Shown piece by piece: positions 22,827-33,296 of a DNA stretch of 64,000 bases (within the stretch, counting starts at the first letter, position 1; the number at the start of each line of letters is the position of its first letter). Under the pieces are notes generated by a model, which ran no database searches, was not told the DNA's origin, and worked only from the letters and a program-made list of their open reading frames with translations. The position numbers and the translations under genes were made by a program. Source of the DNA: JAJFUE01 sp039683515 (GTDB lineage: Bacteria > Sumerlaeota > Sumerlaeia > MVZB01); contig JBDKRG010000010.1 in assembly GCA_039683515.1 (NCBI GenBank), positions 1 through 64,000 of the forward strand, read 5' to 3'.

Positions 22827-25376
22827 ATGGCCAAGCGTCGCACGGCCGGCAAGAGCGTCGCGTGCAGCGTCGCCGTGCCGGCCGACAAACCCATTGTTGA
22901 AACCGGCGGCCCGGAACTCCCGTTGCCGGGGTGGTTGCCGTGCGCGCTGCTGGCGGCTTTCGTTTTGATTTTCTTCTGGGACTCGTTCTTTGCCGGCAAG
23001 GCGCCCGTCATGCGCGATACGTTCGCGGATTTCATGCCGTGGCGCATGTTCGGCCGCGAGGCGTTTCGCGCCGGCGTCCTGCCGCTGTGGAACCCGTACT
23101 CGCACGCCGGCCAGCCGTTCATCGCCAACCCGCAGACGGCGTTTTTTTATCCGCCGCATCTGCTGTTTTATGTTCTGCCCCCGGTCTTCGCGCTCAAGCT
23201 GTGGCTCGCCCTGCACCTGGCGGTCGCGGCGCTCTCGATGTATGCCCTGGCGCGGCACTGGCGCCTCGGCGCCGCCGCCGCGCTGCTGGCCGCCGTCGGT
23301 TTCGCGTTCAGCGCCTGCATGATCGCGGTCATGGAATTCCAAAGCCTGTTCGGCGTGTATGCGTGGTTCCCGCTGGCCCTGCTGTTGACGAGCATGCTCG
23401 ACGAGGTCCGGGAATCCGACCGCGATGCGCGGTGGGGCGCGGCCGCCCGGCGCATGATCCCCGCCGTGTTGGGGCTCTCGATCGTGTTCGCGGTGCAGTT
23501 CCTGTCGGGCTATCAGGAATGTTTCTTCTACAGCGTGTCGGTCTGCGTCCTGTTCGTTGTGTGTTCGCGCCTCGGCCGGTCGGATCCGGCGGGTGTGCTG
23601 ATCTGCGGCTGCGCGCTGGGCGTGGTCGGGCTGCTGTGCCTGGGCCTGGGCATGACGCAGTTTCTTCTGACGGCGCAGCTCGTCCCGCTGTCGATCCGCT
23701 CAATCATCAGCGGCCCCCACATGGAGTATGCCTCGTTCCACCCGCGCCTGTTCATGTCGTTTCTGATGCCCTTTCTGGCCGGGCACCCGGGCCATTTCAC
23801 GCAGTGGTGGGGCGCCCCGAAGCTGACGATCCACGAATTCTGGGGAAGCGCCGTCTATATCGGCATGGCTCCCGTCATGCTGGCCACGATGGCCCCCGCG
23901 GCGCTGTCGGGAAGGGTTTCGCGCGCCCCGCGCATGAGGCTTCTGGCGTGGTTTCTGGTCACGGTTTCGATCATCGGCCTGTTGATGGCGATGGGCGGCC
24001 ACACCCCCATTTTTCCGTGGTGCTACGAGAACATCCCGGTTCTGCGCCTGTTCCGGTGGCCGATGAAATACATGCAACTGGTGGTCTTTGCCCTCCCGCT
24101 GCTGGCCGCGCTGGGGCTGCACGCGATCGTTGACGGGCGCGGCCGCCCGCGGCGATGGCCGATGGCGGCGCTGCTGTCGGCGTGGCTCGCGGTCTGGCTT
24201 TTCATGGCGGGCGCCTGGCTGTTTTGCCGCAACAGCCCGGAATTCTTTTCGTGGCTGACGGGGGGCGCCTTCATTCACCGGCCGGAATATCCCGGCCCGC
24301 TGCGGCAGCTCGGCAGCGATCTCGGCTGGTCGGTTCTTGTGCTCGGGGCGGTCTGGGCCCTCGTCGCGGCGCTGGCGATCGGCCCGTTCCCGGCGCGCGC
24401 GCGCCGGGCGATCGCGCTGGCCATCGTCGTGGTGACCTTCGTCGATCTGTATGGCGTCGGCCGCCAGATCCAGCCGGTGATGGAAGACGGCGTCTACCGG
24501 CTGAGCCCGAAGGCGCTGCTCGACGCCCGGGCCGGCAGCGAACCCGGCCGGTTCCTGATGCCCTACGAGAATCAGTATTGCCTGTACGGCGTGAGCGACC
24601 CGAAGTTCTACGAGCAGGCGCGCCAGACCGGCGTCGGCGAATCCTCGCTGCCCGATCACGTCGACAAGCTTCGCGGCGGCGAGACGCTCCGGATCAAGGA
24701 CTATGAATCGTTCGCGGATCTGCTCAAGTGCATGCCCGAAACGGATCCGGCCTGGCAACGAATCGCCAATCTGCTGAACCTGCGCTTCGTCGTCAGGACC
24801 CAGGAGATGGAGGCGATGGTGGCCGGCGCCGCGTCGCTTGAATTCCACCTGGATCAACGCCCCGAGCCGATTCCGCGCGCGCTGGTCGCAAACGGCTGGT
24901 CGATTCGGTCCGGCGCGCGGGAGACGGTCGATTGCCTCGTGGCCCCTGAGTTCGACCCCTGCCGGATGGTCGTCGTCGACCGCGTGCCGGAGGGTTGGCC
25001 CGCCAGTCAGCCGCTGCCGGAAGGGGTGTCGCATGCGCCGCTCACGCGTCTCGCCGACGCCGGCGTCGATAACCTCCAGTACGGGTGGAACCGGGTGGAC
25101 GTGACGGCGCGCTCGGCGGGGCGCGCCCTGCTCTTCCTGGACGACGTGGATTACCCGGGCTGGCGCGCGACGGTCGACGGGCGGGAGGTCCCGATCCTGC
25201 GCGCGAACTCGGTTTTTCGGGCGGTGCCGCTGGAGGGCGCGGGGACGCACAAGGTCTCGTTCACGTACCGGCCGTGGCAGGTCAGGGCGGGCATGATCGT
25301 GACAGCCGTGACGGCGCTGATCATGATCGGCCTGGCGTGGTTTTCGATTCGGTGGCGCGCGGCTCATCAAAACTGA
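22827..25376 (+). CDS. YfhO-family polytopic membrane protein
   Basis: 849 residues. The N-terminal extramembrane loop PLWNPYSHAGQPFIANPQTA with FYPPHLLFY is typical of YfhO-like proteins, which have a GT-C-type fold and in Gram-positives add sugars to lipoteichoic acid or related glycans. Roughly a dozen membrane helices span residues ~30-560. The C-terminal ~250 residues are a periplasmic beta domain with the family ending YPGWRATVDGREVPIL and one last helix. Donor and acceptor cannot be inferred. It is not linked by overlap to the upstream array. Confidence 0.82.
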   Translation: MAKRRTAGKSVACSVAVPADKPIVETGGPELPLPGWLPCALLAAFVLIFFWDSFFAGKAPVMRDTFADFMPWRMFGREAFRAGVLPLWNPYSHAGQPFIANPQTAFFYPPHLLFYVLPPVFALKLWLALHLAVAALSMYALARHWRLGAAAALLAAVGFAFSACMIAVMEFQSLFGVYAWFPLALLLTSMLDEVRESDRDARWGAAARRMIPAVLGLSIVFAVQFLSGYQECFFYSVSVCVLFVVCSRLGRSDPAGVLICGCALGVVGLLCLGLGMTQFLLTAQLVPLSIRSIISGPHMEYASFHPRLFMSFLMPFLAGHPGHFTQWWGAPKLTIHEFWGSAVYIGMAPVMLATMAPAALSGRVSRAPRMRLLAWFLVTVSIIGLLMAMGGHTPIFPWCYENIPVLRLFRWPMKYMQLVVFALPLLAALGLHAIVDGRGRPRRWPMAALLSAWLAVWLFMAGAWLFCRNSPEFFSWLTGGAFIHRPEYPGPLRQLGSDLGWSVLVLGAVWALVAALAIGPFPARARRAIALAIVVVTFVDLYGVGRQIQPVMEDGVYRLSPKALLDARAGSEPGRFLMPYENQYCLYGVSDPKFYEQARQTGVGESSLPDHVDKLRGGETLRIKDYESFADLLKCMPETDPAWQRIANLLNLRFVVRTQEMEAMVAGAASLEFHLDQRPEPIPRALVANGWSIRSGARETVDCLVAPEFDPCRMVVVDRVPEGWPASQPLPEGVSHAPLTRLADAGVDNLQYGWNRVDVTARSAGRALLFLDDVDYPGWRATVDGREVPILRANSVFRAVPLEGAGTHKVSFTYRPWQVRAGMIVTAVTALIMIGLAWFSIRWRAAHQN

Positions 25377-25426
25377 TACAAAGGATGCGCATCGAGCTGA
25401 TCTCAGTTTTTCGAGAAGGCAGTGCC

Positions 25427-26377
25427 ATGACCGATCCAACACGCAGGCAGTTTCTGGTCAGGACGGCGGCCGGGTTGGCCGCGCTGCATGGGAATATCCT
25501 GAATGCGACGAATGTTTTCGCGGGCGAGAACCCCGCTCCGATGGCCATCGCCAGGTGGTCGGGCAACCCGGCCGGCATGACCAACGACCGGATCGACGAA
25601 GCCGCCGGCAAGCTGGCGCGCCGCGCCGTCGAAGCCGCCGGCGGCATGAAGCGCTTCGTCAAGCCCGGCGAGACGGTCTGGGTCAAGCCCAACATCTGCT
25701 GGGACCGCACGCCCGAGCAGGCGGCCAACACCAATCCGCGGGTCGTGGCCGAGATCGTCGGGATGTGCCTGGAAGCCGGCGCCAAAACCGTGAAGGTGGG
25801 CGACCACACGGCCAGCCCCGCGCAGCGGACCTACGTGACGAGCGGCATCGGCCCGGCCGTGGAGAAGGCGGGCGGCAAGCTCGTTTACGTCGACGCGAGC
25901 CGGTTCAAGACCATGGCGATCAACGGCGCCTCGCTCAAGGAAATCCCGATTTACCCGGAAATCCTCGAGTGCGACGCCATCATCAACGTGGCCATCCTGA
26001 AGGACCACTGCGACTCGAAGCTGACGATGTGCATGAAAAACCTGATGGGGATCGTCAACAATCGGCAGCGCTTCCATCAGGACATCCCGGGTTGCCTCGC
26101 CGATATCGGGCTGTTCATGCGGCCCAGGATCCGGCTCCACGTCCTCGACGGCGTGCGGATCCTCAAGGCCCATGGCCCGACGGGCGGCAAGCTGGAGGAC
26201 GTGGTGGTGAAGATGGCGCTGGCCGCCGGCACCGACAGCGTCGCCATCGACGCCTGGGGCGCCGAGCTGGCGGGCTTCAAGCCGGCCGATATCGGTTCGA
26301 TCGTCAAGGGCCAGGAGCGCGGCCTGGGCAAAATGGATTACCGCTCGCTCGCCCCGAAAGAAGTCGCCGTATCGTAG
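25427..26377 (+). CDS. Tat-exported DUF362 protein
   Basis: 316 residues of DUF362 with a Tat signal (TRRQFLVRTAAGLAAL). The domain is seen in VWVKPNICWDRTPEQ, VGDHT, INVAILKDHCDSKLTMCMKN and LMGIVNNRQRFHQ. DUF362 proteins often sit with iron-sulfur or redox proteins, but no 4Fe-4S ferredoxin segment is present here and no enzymatic role is established. ATG 25427 is preferred over 25385 because GAGAAGG lies seven bases upstream and the Tat motif then begins near the N-terminus. Confidence 0.85.
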   Translation: MTDPTRRQFLVRTAAGLAALHGNILNATNVFAGENPAPMAIARWSGNPAGMTNDRIDEAAGKLARRAVEAAGGMKRFVKPGETVWVKPNICWDRTPEQAANTNPRVVAEIVGMCLEAGAKTVKVGDHTASPAQRTYVTSGIGPAVEKAGGKLVYVDASRFKTMAINGASLKEIPIYPEILECDAIINVAILKDHCDSKLTMCMKNLMGIVNNRQRFHQDIPGCLADIGLFMRPRIRLHVLDGVRILKAHGPTGGKLEDVVVKMALAAGTDSVAIDAWGAELAGFKPADIGSIVKGQERGLGKMDYRSLAPKEVAVS

Positions 26378-26397
26378 AGACCCCGGGAGGTTGATTG

Positions 26398-26835
26398 ATG
26401 GACGCGATCAGGTTCTACAAGCGCGAAGGCGAGTTCGGGTACCTGTCGAATTTCGCGCATCATGAAATCGACGTCGACGGCAAGGCGTGGCCGACGGTCG
26501 AGCATTATTTCCAGGCGCAGAAGTTCGCCGGGACCGAGCGCGAGGAGGTCATCCGCCGGACCGAGTCGCCGATGGAGGCCGCCAAAATCGGCCGCGATCG
26601 GTCGATCCCCATCCGGCCGGATTGGGAGGACGCCAAGGAAATGATCATGTACAAGGCGCTCTACGCGAAATTCACGCAGCACGCCGGCCTGAAGGAAAAG
26701 CTGCTGGCCACGGGCGACGCCGAACTGATCGAGCACACGCCAAACGATTCCTACTGGGCCGACGGCGGCGACGGAACCGGCAAGAACATGCTCGGCCGCC
26801 TGCTGATGATCATCCGGGAAAAGCTGCGTCGGTAG
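26398..26835 (+). CDS. NADAR family N-glycosidase-like protein (YbiA-like)
   Basis: 145 residues of the NADAR/DUF1768 family. Signatures: IRFYKREGEFGYLSNFA, WPTVEHYFQAQKF, SPMEAAKIGR, the MYKALYAKFTQH helix and DSYWADGGDGTGKNMLG with the invariant tryptophan. Characterised members remove ADP-ribose-type or riboflavin-precursor moieties (N-glycosidic cleavage) and may detoxify reactive intermediates or reverse ADP-ribosylation. GGGAGG precedes ATG 26398. It starts 20 bp after the DUF362 gene and is followed by a hairpin at 26836. Confidence 0.93.
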   Translation: MDAIRFYKREGEFGYLSNFAHHEIDVDGKAWPTVEHYFQAQKFAGTEREEVIRRTESPMEAAKIGRDRSIPIRPDWEDAKEMIMYKALYAKFTQHAGLKEKLLATGDAELIEHTPNDSYWADGGDGTGKNMLGRLLMIIREKLRR

Positions 26836-27147
26836 GTCGCTTCGGCTCGAAGCGACATCACAAGCGAATACTGGGAGCGCGCCTGGGAATTCTTCGTTTA
26901 GTCATCTTTGAAGGTGCATTGCATTCGATGTCGCTTCGGGCCGAAACGGCCTGCCGACCATTGCGCGGCGTGACTGTTTTTCTTAACGTTTCATTTATGT
27001 CACGGCTAAGCTTTTGGATGCCGGCAGCCGACAAAGAGAAAAGCGGGGAGTGGATCCGCGTGGCGTTCTGCTGTCCGCGGCGCGGTCCGGACCTTGCTTT
27101 GGCACGTATGCAGCGGAGCGGCCGTGAAGCCCGTGGTTGTGTGAAGA
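26836..27147. other. intergenic region with a 9-bp hairpin, no gene seen
   Basis: 312 bp between the NADAR gene and the large primase-finger/DnaA fusion. It opens with GTCGCTTCG, GCT loop, CGAAGCGAC (26836-26856), a perfect stem without a T run. A weaker CGTGAC/GTCACG repeat lies about 100 bp further on. No tRNA, riboswitch or convincing reading frame was found. No clear promoter for the large gene could be picked out. Confidence 0.55.
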
Positions 27148-30100
27148 ATGGCGATTTTCCCCCAGACGCTCGTTGACGAAGTGCGCCAGGCCCTGGACGG
27201 CGGAGCGATCCTGCGCCGGATCGGCTACCGGCCGGAAATGATCCAGGAGACCGGCGACTCGATTAAAAGCTTCTGCCCGATCCACAAGGAAACGATCTTC
27301 CGGACGCTCCTGATCGACAAGCGCGCCGGCCGCTACCGCTGCTCCAATTACAACTGCGAGGGCGCCGTCGGCGGCGACCTCATCGACCTCTACGCGCGCT
27401 CGCGCGGGCTCGGCTACGAGCAGGCCCTCCTCGAGCTGGCCAGCCAGGCCGGGGTCGAAATCAACCCCTCGCTCGTCGAGGATCACGTCGGCCACGCCCT
27501 CGAGGTCGCGCGCAATTACATCGAGATGGGCGTGCTGACCGAGGCCGAGGAGCAGTTCGACCAGATCCTGAGTTTCAAGCCCGACTGCATCCAGGCGCTC
27601 GAGGGGCTCGTGCGCATTTACGCCCAGACCGGCCGGACGGAGGAATTGAGCACGGCGCGGCTCGGGCTGGCCCGCGCGCGCGCCGCCGCCGGCCACGCCC
27701 CCGCGGCCATCGAGCTTCTGAAGGACCATTTGAAAGGCTCGCCGGGCGATCACGACGCCCGCCGGTTCCTGATCGAGTGCCTGCGCGAGGCGGGCCAGGC
27801 CGAGGAGTCGGCCGCGGAGTCGGTCCGGCTCGCCGGGGACCTCTCGGCCGCCGGCGAGATCGACGGCGCTCTGGAGATCTACCGCGACGCGCGCGGCATG
27901 AACGGCTCGGGCGATTTCTCGATGAACGTGATCGAGCTGCTCGCCCGCGCCGGGCGCAAGGAGGAGGCGGTCGCCGAGTGCCTTGCCGTCGCCGACGACA
28001 TGCAGAGCCGCATCGACCCGGAACGCGCGGTCAAGGCGCTGCGCGCGGCGTTCGAGATCGACCCCACGCGCGAGGACCTCGTGATCCGCCAGGCCGAGAT
28101 CATCGCCATGCACAAGCTCGACGGTCCCCCGCTGGACGACGCCCTCGGGCGGATCGAGACGCTGCTTGCGGCCCGCTCCCACGGGCCGGCGTCGCAGGCC
28201 CTCGACGCCCTGATCGGCGCGTTCCCGGACGACCCGAAGCTGATCTCGATGCGCGCCGACCTCGAGGAGGCGCGCGGCAGCGACGAGCGCGCGGCCGACC
28301 TGCGGCTCGCGTGCATCGACGCCATGCAGGCCCGGCGCGATTACGACGGCGCGCTGGCCGTCCTCGAAAAGGCCCTCAAGTTCCGGCGCGACGACGTCGC
28401 GCTCCTTTCAAGAAAGGCGAACCTGATGCGCGAGACCGGCAACAAGGCCGGCGCGATCAAGGTTTACCTCTCCATCATCGAGCTGTTCCGCAACGCCGAC
28501 GAGCTCGAGCACGCCGCCGCCGTCTACCAGACGATCATCGACCTGGACCCCAACCGGATCGAGCACCGCGAACACCAGCTCGAGCTTTACCTGCAGCTCG
28601 GCATGGAGCCGCTCATCGTCCAGAAGGCGCTCGCCCTGGCCGAGGCGTGGATCCATCGCGGGCAGGGCCAGCGCGCCGTCGGGCTCATCGCCCGCGCGCT
28701 CGACGCCGTGCCGATGTCGCCGCAACTGCTCGAGCGCCATGGCGAGATCCTCGAGCAGGAAGGCCGGCGCGGGGAGGCCGCCGAACAGTTCTTCGCCGTC
28801 GGCCGCGCTTACATCGAGCAGCAGGAGCCCGACCGCGCGCGGCAGGCCCTGGAGCACGCGCTGCGCTGCGTCCCCGAGCACCTCGAGGCGCGCGAGGCCC
28901 TCGCCGACCTCCTCGTCACGCAGGAGATGACGCTGCAGGCGATGGGGATTTACGGCGACCTCGCCGAGTTCCACCTGCGCGACAAGAACCCGGAAAACGT
29001 GATCCGCATCGCCCAGAAGATCCTGCGCCTCCAGCCCGACCACATGCCGACGCTGCTCATGCTCGTCAAGGCCTATGGCCAGGCGGGCCAGACCGAAAAG
29101 CAACTGGCCGCCCAGATGCGGCTGGCGCGCCTCTACACGCAGGGGCAGTCCTACACGCGCGCCACCGAGGTCCTCGAGGAAATCCTGACCGGCCAGGAGG
29201 ATTGCAGCCCCGCGCTCGAGCAGCTCATCCAGATCGCCGAGACGCAGCGCCAGCCGACCCAGACGGTCGCCTACCTGTGGCGCCTCTCGCAGCTGCACGC
29301 GCGCGCCGGCCGCCGCGAGGAGGAGCAGGCCGCGATCGAGCAGGTTCTCGCCAAGGACCCGTTCCACGTCCCGGCCTGGTTCCGGCATCTGGAGCTGCTG
29401 ACGCTGTGGGCGACGCCGCGCGCGCTCGAGTCGGCCATCAACCGCTTCATCGACATGTTCGGCGCCGAACGGCGCACCGACGAGGCCATCCGCGTCCTGA
29501 ACGACCTGTGCCGCGACGCCAGCACCAAGCCGGAGATTTTCGGCGGCCTCGCCAGGCTCTACAAGATGAGCGGCGACGAGGACGGCCTGCGCACCGTGCT
29601 GCGCGCCCAGGCGGAGATGCTCGGCAAGCTCCTGCGCGACGACGACGCCCTGGCCGCGTGGGACAGGCTCTCCGCGATCCAGCCGGACGACCTCTCCATC
29701 CTGCGCACCCGCATCGAGATCATGATGCGCAACAGCATGGTCGGCGAGGTCGCGGTCGAATACCGGCGCCTGGCCTCCGCGCTGATCGAGCGCGGCCGCT
29801 TCGAGGAGGCCGAGGTCGCGCTCCTCGAGGTCCTGTCGCTCAAGCCGCGCGACACCGATGCGCGCGACGACCTGATCACGATTTTCATCAAGACCGGCGA
29901 CCACGAGCGCGCCATCGACCAGATCGACGATGCCGCCGCCAAGCTCCTCGAGGAGGGCCGCCCCGCCGAGGCGATCACGCTCTACCAGCGCATCTTCGAG
30001 TTCGCCGCGGGTCGCGCCGAAACCTACCGGCGCATCATCGCGATCCGCCAGCGGATGGGCGACCTGCCCGGCGCGATCGACACCTATGGCCAGCTCCTCG

Positions 30101-31242
30101 ACGTCCTCGAGCAGGGGGGCGAGGGCGCGCTGTTCGAGCAGGCGGCGCTCGAGGCGATCGCGCTGGCGCCGGAGACCCTCGCGCTGCGCCGCCGGCTCGC
30201 CGACTTCTACGCCGCGCAGGGGCGCCGCGCCGAGGCCGAGTCGGTCCTGCTCGCCCTGGCCGTCCGCCAGATCGAGCGCGAGCAGCTCGACGACGCCGAA
30301 TCCTCATTGGCGCGCCTGCTGGAACTGAACCCGGACTCGGTGCCGGCGCGGGCGCATCACGCCGAGCTCATGGCGCGCCGCGGCCGGGCCGACGACGCCC
30401 TGGCCGAATTCCGGCGCCTGGCCGGCGCGATCCAGAACAACCCGGCCGCGCTGGCCGGCGCCTCCGACCCGATGCGGCCGTTCCGGTCGAGCAACTACGA
30501 GGGGCTGCGGCTCATCCCCGAATACACGTTCGAGAACTTCGTCGTCGGCGCGCGCAACAACTTCGCGCACGCCACCGCCATGGCCGTCGCCCGCGCCCCC
30601 GCGCGCAACTACAACCCGCTCTTCCTCTACAGCGACGTCGGCCTTGGAAAGACGCACCTGTGTCACGCCATCGCGCATTACCTCGTCGACCGCCACCCGG
30701 AGCTGAAGATCTACTACATCGCGGCCGAGGAATTCGTCGGCGAGCTGATCGACGCCATCCAGGCCAACGCCATGACGGCGCTCCACAACCGGTTCAAGCT
30801 GACCGACGTGCTGATCCTGGACGACGTGCAGGTGCTTTCGGGCAAGGAGCGCGCGCAGGAAGAGTTCTTCCACATCTTCAACACGCTCTTCCAGGCCGGC
30901 AAGCAGATCGTGCTGACGAGCGACCGGCCGCCCAAGGACATCGCGCACCTGGAGCGCCGCCTGCGGTCGCGGTTCGGCGCGGGGATCATCGTCGACATCC
31001 AGTCGCCCGACCTCGAGACCCGCGCGGCGATCCTGCGCTACGAGCTGCGCGCGCGCGGCAAGGAAGGCGCCGTGAGCGACGAGATCATCCTGTTCATCGC
31101 CGAGCACATCGAGAGCAACGTCCGCGAGCTCAAGGGCGTGCTGAACCAGGTCCTGGCGCGCCAGGAGTTCAGCGGCGAGCCGATCGACATCCCCTCCACC
31201 CGCGAAATCCTCGCGCGGCACCTGGCCGAGGACGAAGTTTAA
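27148..31242 (+). CDS. primase-type zinc finger + TPR array + DnaA-like AAA+ fusion protein
   Basis: 1364 residues. Residues ~1-105 are a CHC2 zinc finger as in DnaG primase: C43PIH46, then YRC65SNYNC70, then GGDLIDLYAR. Residues ~115-1110 are a long series of TPR-like helices with recurrent LxxxGRxxEA patterns. Residues ~1125-1364 match the DnaA ATPase: YTFENFVVGARNNFAHA, Walker A SDVGLGKTH (1162-1170), Walker B LILDDVQVLSG, sensor LTSDRPP, and RLRSRFGAGIIVDI. The DnaA DNA-binding domain IV is absent; the protein stops ~25 residues after the AAA+ lid. It therefore is not a normal initiator. A role such as DnaA regulation (Hda-like) or loading of a partner is inference. No RepA or plasmid gene is nearby. 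Confidence 0.88.
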   Translation: MAIFPQTLVDEVRQALDGGAILRRIGYRPEMIQETGDSIKSFCPIHKETIFRTLLIDKRAGRYRCSNYNCEGAVGGDLIDLYARSRGLGYEQALLELASQAGVEINPSLVEDHVGHALEVARNYIEMGVLTEAEEQFDQILSFKPDCIQALEGLVRIYAQTGRTEELSTARLGLARARAAAGHAPAAIELLKDHLKGSPGDHDARRFLIECLREAGQAEESAAESVRLAGDLSAAGEIDGALEIYRDARGMNGSGDFSMNVIELLARAGRKEEAVAECLAVADDMQSRIDPERAVKALRAAFEIDPTREDLVIRQAEIIAMHKLDGPPLDDALGRIETLLAARSHGPASQALDALIGAFPDDPKLISMRADLEEARGSDERAADLRLACIDAMQARRDYDGALAVLEKALKFRRDDVALLSRKANLMRETGNKAGAIKVYLSIIELFRNADELEHAAAVYQTIIDLDPNRIEHREHQLELYLQLGMEPLIVQKALALAEAWIHRGQGQRAVGLIARALDAVPMSPQLLERHGEILEQEGRRGEAAEQFFAVGRAYIEQQEPDRARQALEHALRCVPEHLEAREALADLLVTQEMTLQAMGIYGDLAEFHLRDKNPENVIRIAQKILRLQPDHMPTLLMLVKAYGQAGQTEKQLAAQMRLARLYTQGQSYTRATEVLEEILTGQEDCSPALEQLIQIAETQRQPTQTVAYLWRLSQLHARAGRREEEQAAIEQVLAKDPFHVPAWFRHLELLTLWATPRALESAINRFIDMFGAERRTDEAIRVLNDLCRDASTKPEIFGGLARLYKMSGDEDGLRTVLRAQAEMLGKLLRDDDALAAWDRLSAIQPDDLSILRTRIEIMMRNSMVGEVAVEYRRLASALIERGRFEEAEVALLEVLSLKPRDTDARDDLITIFIKTGDHERAIDQIDDAAAKLLEEGRPAEAITLYQRIFEFAAGRAETYRRIIAIRQRMGDLPGAIDTYGQLLDVLEQGGEGALFEQAALEAIALAPETLALRRRLADFYAAQGRRAEAESVLLALAVRQIEREQLDDAESSLARLLELNPDSVPARAHHAELMARRGRADDALAEFRRLAGAIQNNPAALAGASDPMRPFRSSNYEGLRLIPEYTFENFVVGARNNFAHATAMAVARAPARNYNPLFLYSDVGLGKTHLCHAIAHYLVDRHPELKIYYIAAEEFVGELIDAIQANAMTALHNRFKLTDVLILDDVQVLSGKERAQEEFFHIFNTLFQAGKQIVLTSDRPPKDIAHLERRLRSRFGAGIIVDIQSPDLETRAAILRYELRARGKEGAVSDEIILFIAEHIESNVRELKGVLNQVLARQEFSGEPIDIPSTREILARHLAEDEV

Positions 31243-31326
31243 GCGAACCCCCTATTTAAATTGATTCGAACGGATTCGGATGATCCGCTTCCTGTCTCGC
31301 ATACACCCCCCCCGGCCAGTTCACAC

Positions 31327-31356
31327 TTGACACAAATCTCACAGATGTCATGTTAT
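31327..31356 (+). promoter_or_regulatory. sigma70-type promoter of the ABC operon
   Basis: A perfect TTGACA (31327-31332) lies 18 bases upstream of TGTTAT (31351-31356), about 50 bp before the ABC ATPase ATG. A GCCGGC/GCCGGC hairpin (31371-31388) and the ribosome site follow in the leader. Confidence 0.55.
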
Positions 31357-31408
31357 TTGTAAGAATGCCTGCCGGCCGCGGTGCCGGCTCGGAGGGGTTA
31401 AAGGACAG

Positions 31409-32368
<960 letters not shown>

Positions 32369-32387
32369 TTTACACGGAGGCGGCGGC

Positions 32388-33296
32388 ATGAAAGAAATTG
32401 TCGCCATCGCGCTCAATACCTTCAAGGAAGCGATCCGCAACCGGATCCTGTACTTCATCCTTGTCTTCGCGGTGATCCTGATCCTGCTGTCGGGCGTGCT
32501 GAGCGAGCTGACCTACGCCGACCGCGGCAAGATCATCATGTCGTTCGGCTTCACCGCGATCAACGTCTTCGCCGCGGCCATCGCCGTCTTCGTCGGCGTC
32601 TCGCTCGTCTACAACGAGCTCGAGAAGCGGACGATCTACACGATCGTCAGCAAGCCGATCGGCCGCTGGCAGTTCCTGCTCGGCAAGTACTTCGGCCTGC
32701 TGCTGACGGTCTGGGTCAACATCGTCGTCATGACGGTCGTGTTCCTGACGATGGTCCACTACTACGTCATGGTGGCCGATCCCACCTGGCACCACGCCTG
32801 GTTCATGACCGTCGGCCGGGCGGTCGGCCGCGGCCTGGTGACGCCCTTCTGGTGGAACTTGTATCCGGAGACGTCGGTGGTCATGCCGGTGATCGCCGTC
32901 ACGATGCTCGAGATGGCGATGGTGACCGCGTTCGCCGTCCTGTTCTCCTCGTTCTCGACGCCGGTCCTGAGCATGATGTTCACGGTCATGCTCTTTGTCG
33001 CCGGCCGGCTCAACGAGGACATCGTCCGCTTCTGCGTGACGCTGCAGGACCGGGCGCTCAAGGCGGCGCTGGCCAACCAGACGCCGTACACGCACGAGCT
33101 GTCGCCGGCCTACCACTTCGCCAACTGGGCGGCCCACGTCACGCCGAACCTGGGCGTGTTCCACAAGGTCGTCGAGCAGGCCGTCTTCGAGCACAAGGTC
33201 AACCTGTGGCACTGGTCCATACCCTACGGCATTCTGTACACGATCGCGGTGCTGGCCCTGGCGATCGTGATCTTCCAGCGGCGTAACTTTAAATGA
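32388..33296 (+). CDS. ABC-2 family transporter permease
   Basis: 302 residues with about six membrane helices, beginning FKEAIRNRILYFILVFAVILIL, typical of ABC-2 permeases of the NosY/Nat type. It would form the membrane half of the transporter with the preceding ATPase. GGAGG stands before ATG 32388, and the stop overlaps the next gene by ATGA. Confidence 0.9.
   Translation: MKEIVAIALNTFKEAIRNRILYFILVFAVILILLSGVLSELTYADRGKIIMSFGFTAINVFAAAIAVFVGVSLVYNELEKRTIYTIVSKPIGRWQFLLGKYFGLLLTVWVNIVVMTVVFLTMVHYYVMVADPTWHHAWFMTVGRAVGRGLVTPFWWNLYPETSVVMPVIAVTMLEMAMVTAFAVLFSSFSTPVLSMMFTVMLFVAGRLNEDIVRFCVTLQDRALKAALANQTPYTHELSPAYHFANWAAHVTPNLGVFHKVVEQAVFEHKVNLWHWSIPYGILYTIAVLALAIVIFQRRNFK

Noticed and set aside
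27148..31242. Naming this gene dnaA or hda
   Set aside because: The AAA+ domain matches DnaA, but domain IV is absent and the N-terminal architecture is unrelated.
27777..31259. Long alternative plus frame inside the zinc-finger/DnaA fusion
   Set aside because: Arg/Pro/Gly-rich shadow translation without domains; the used frame carries the CHC2 and AAA+ motifs.
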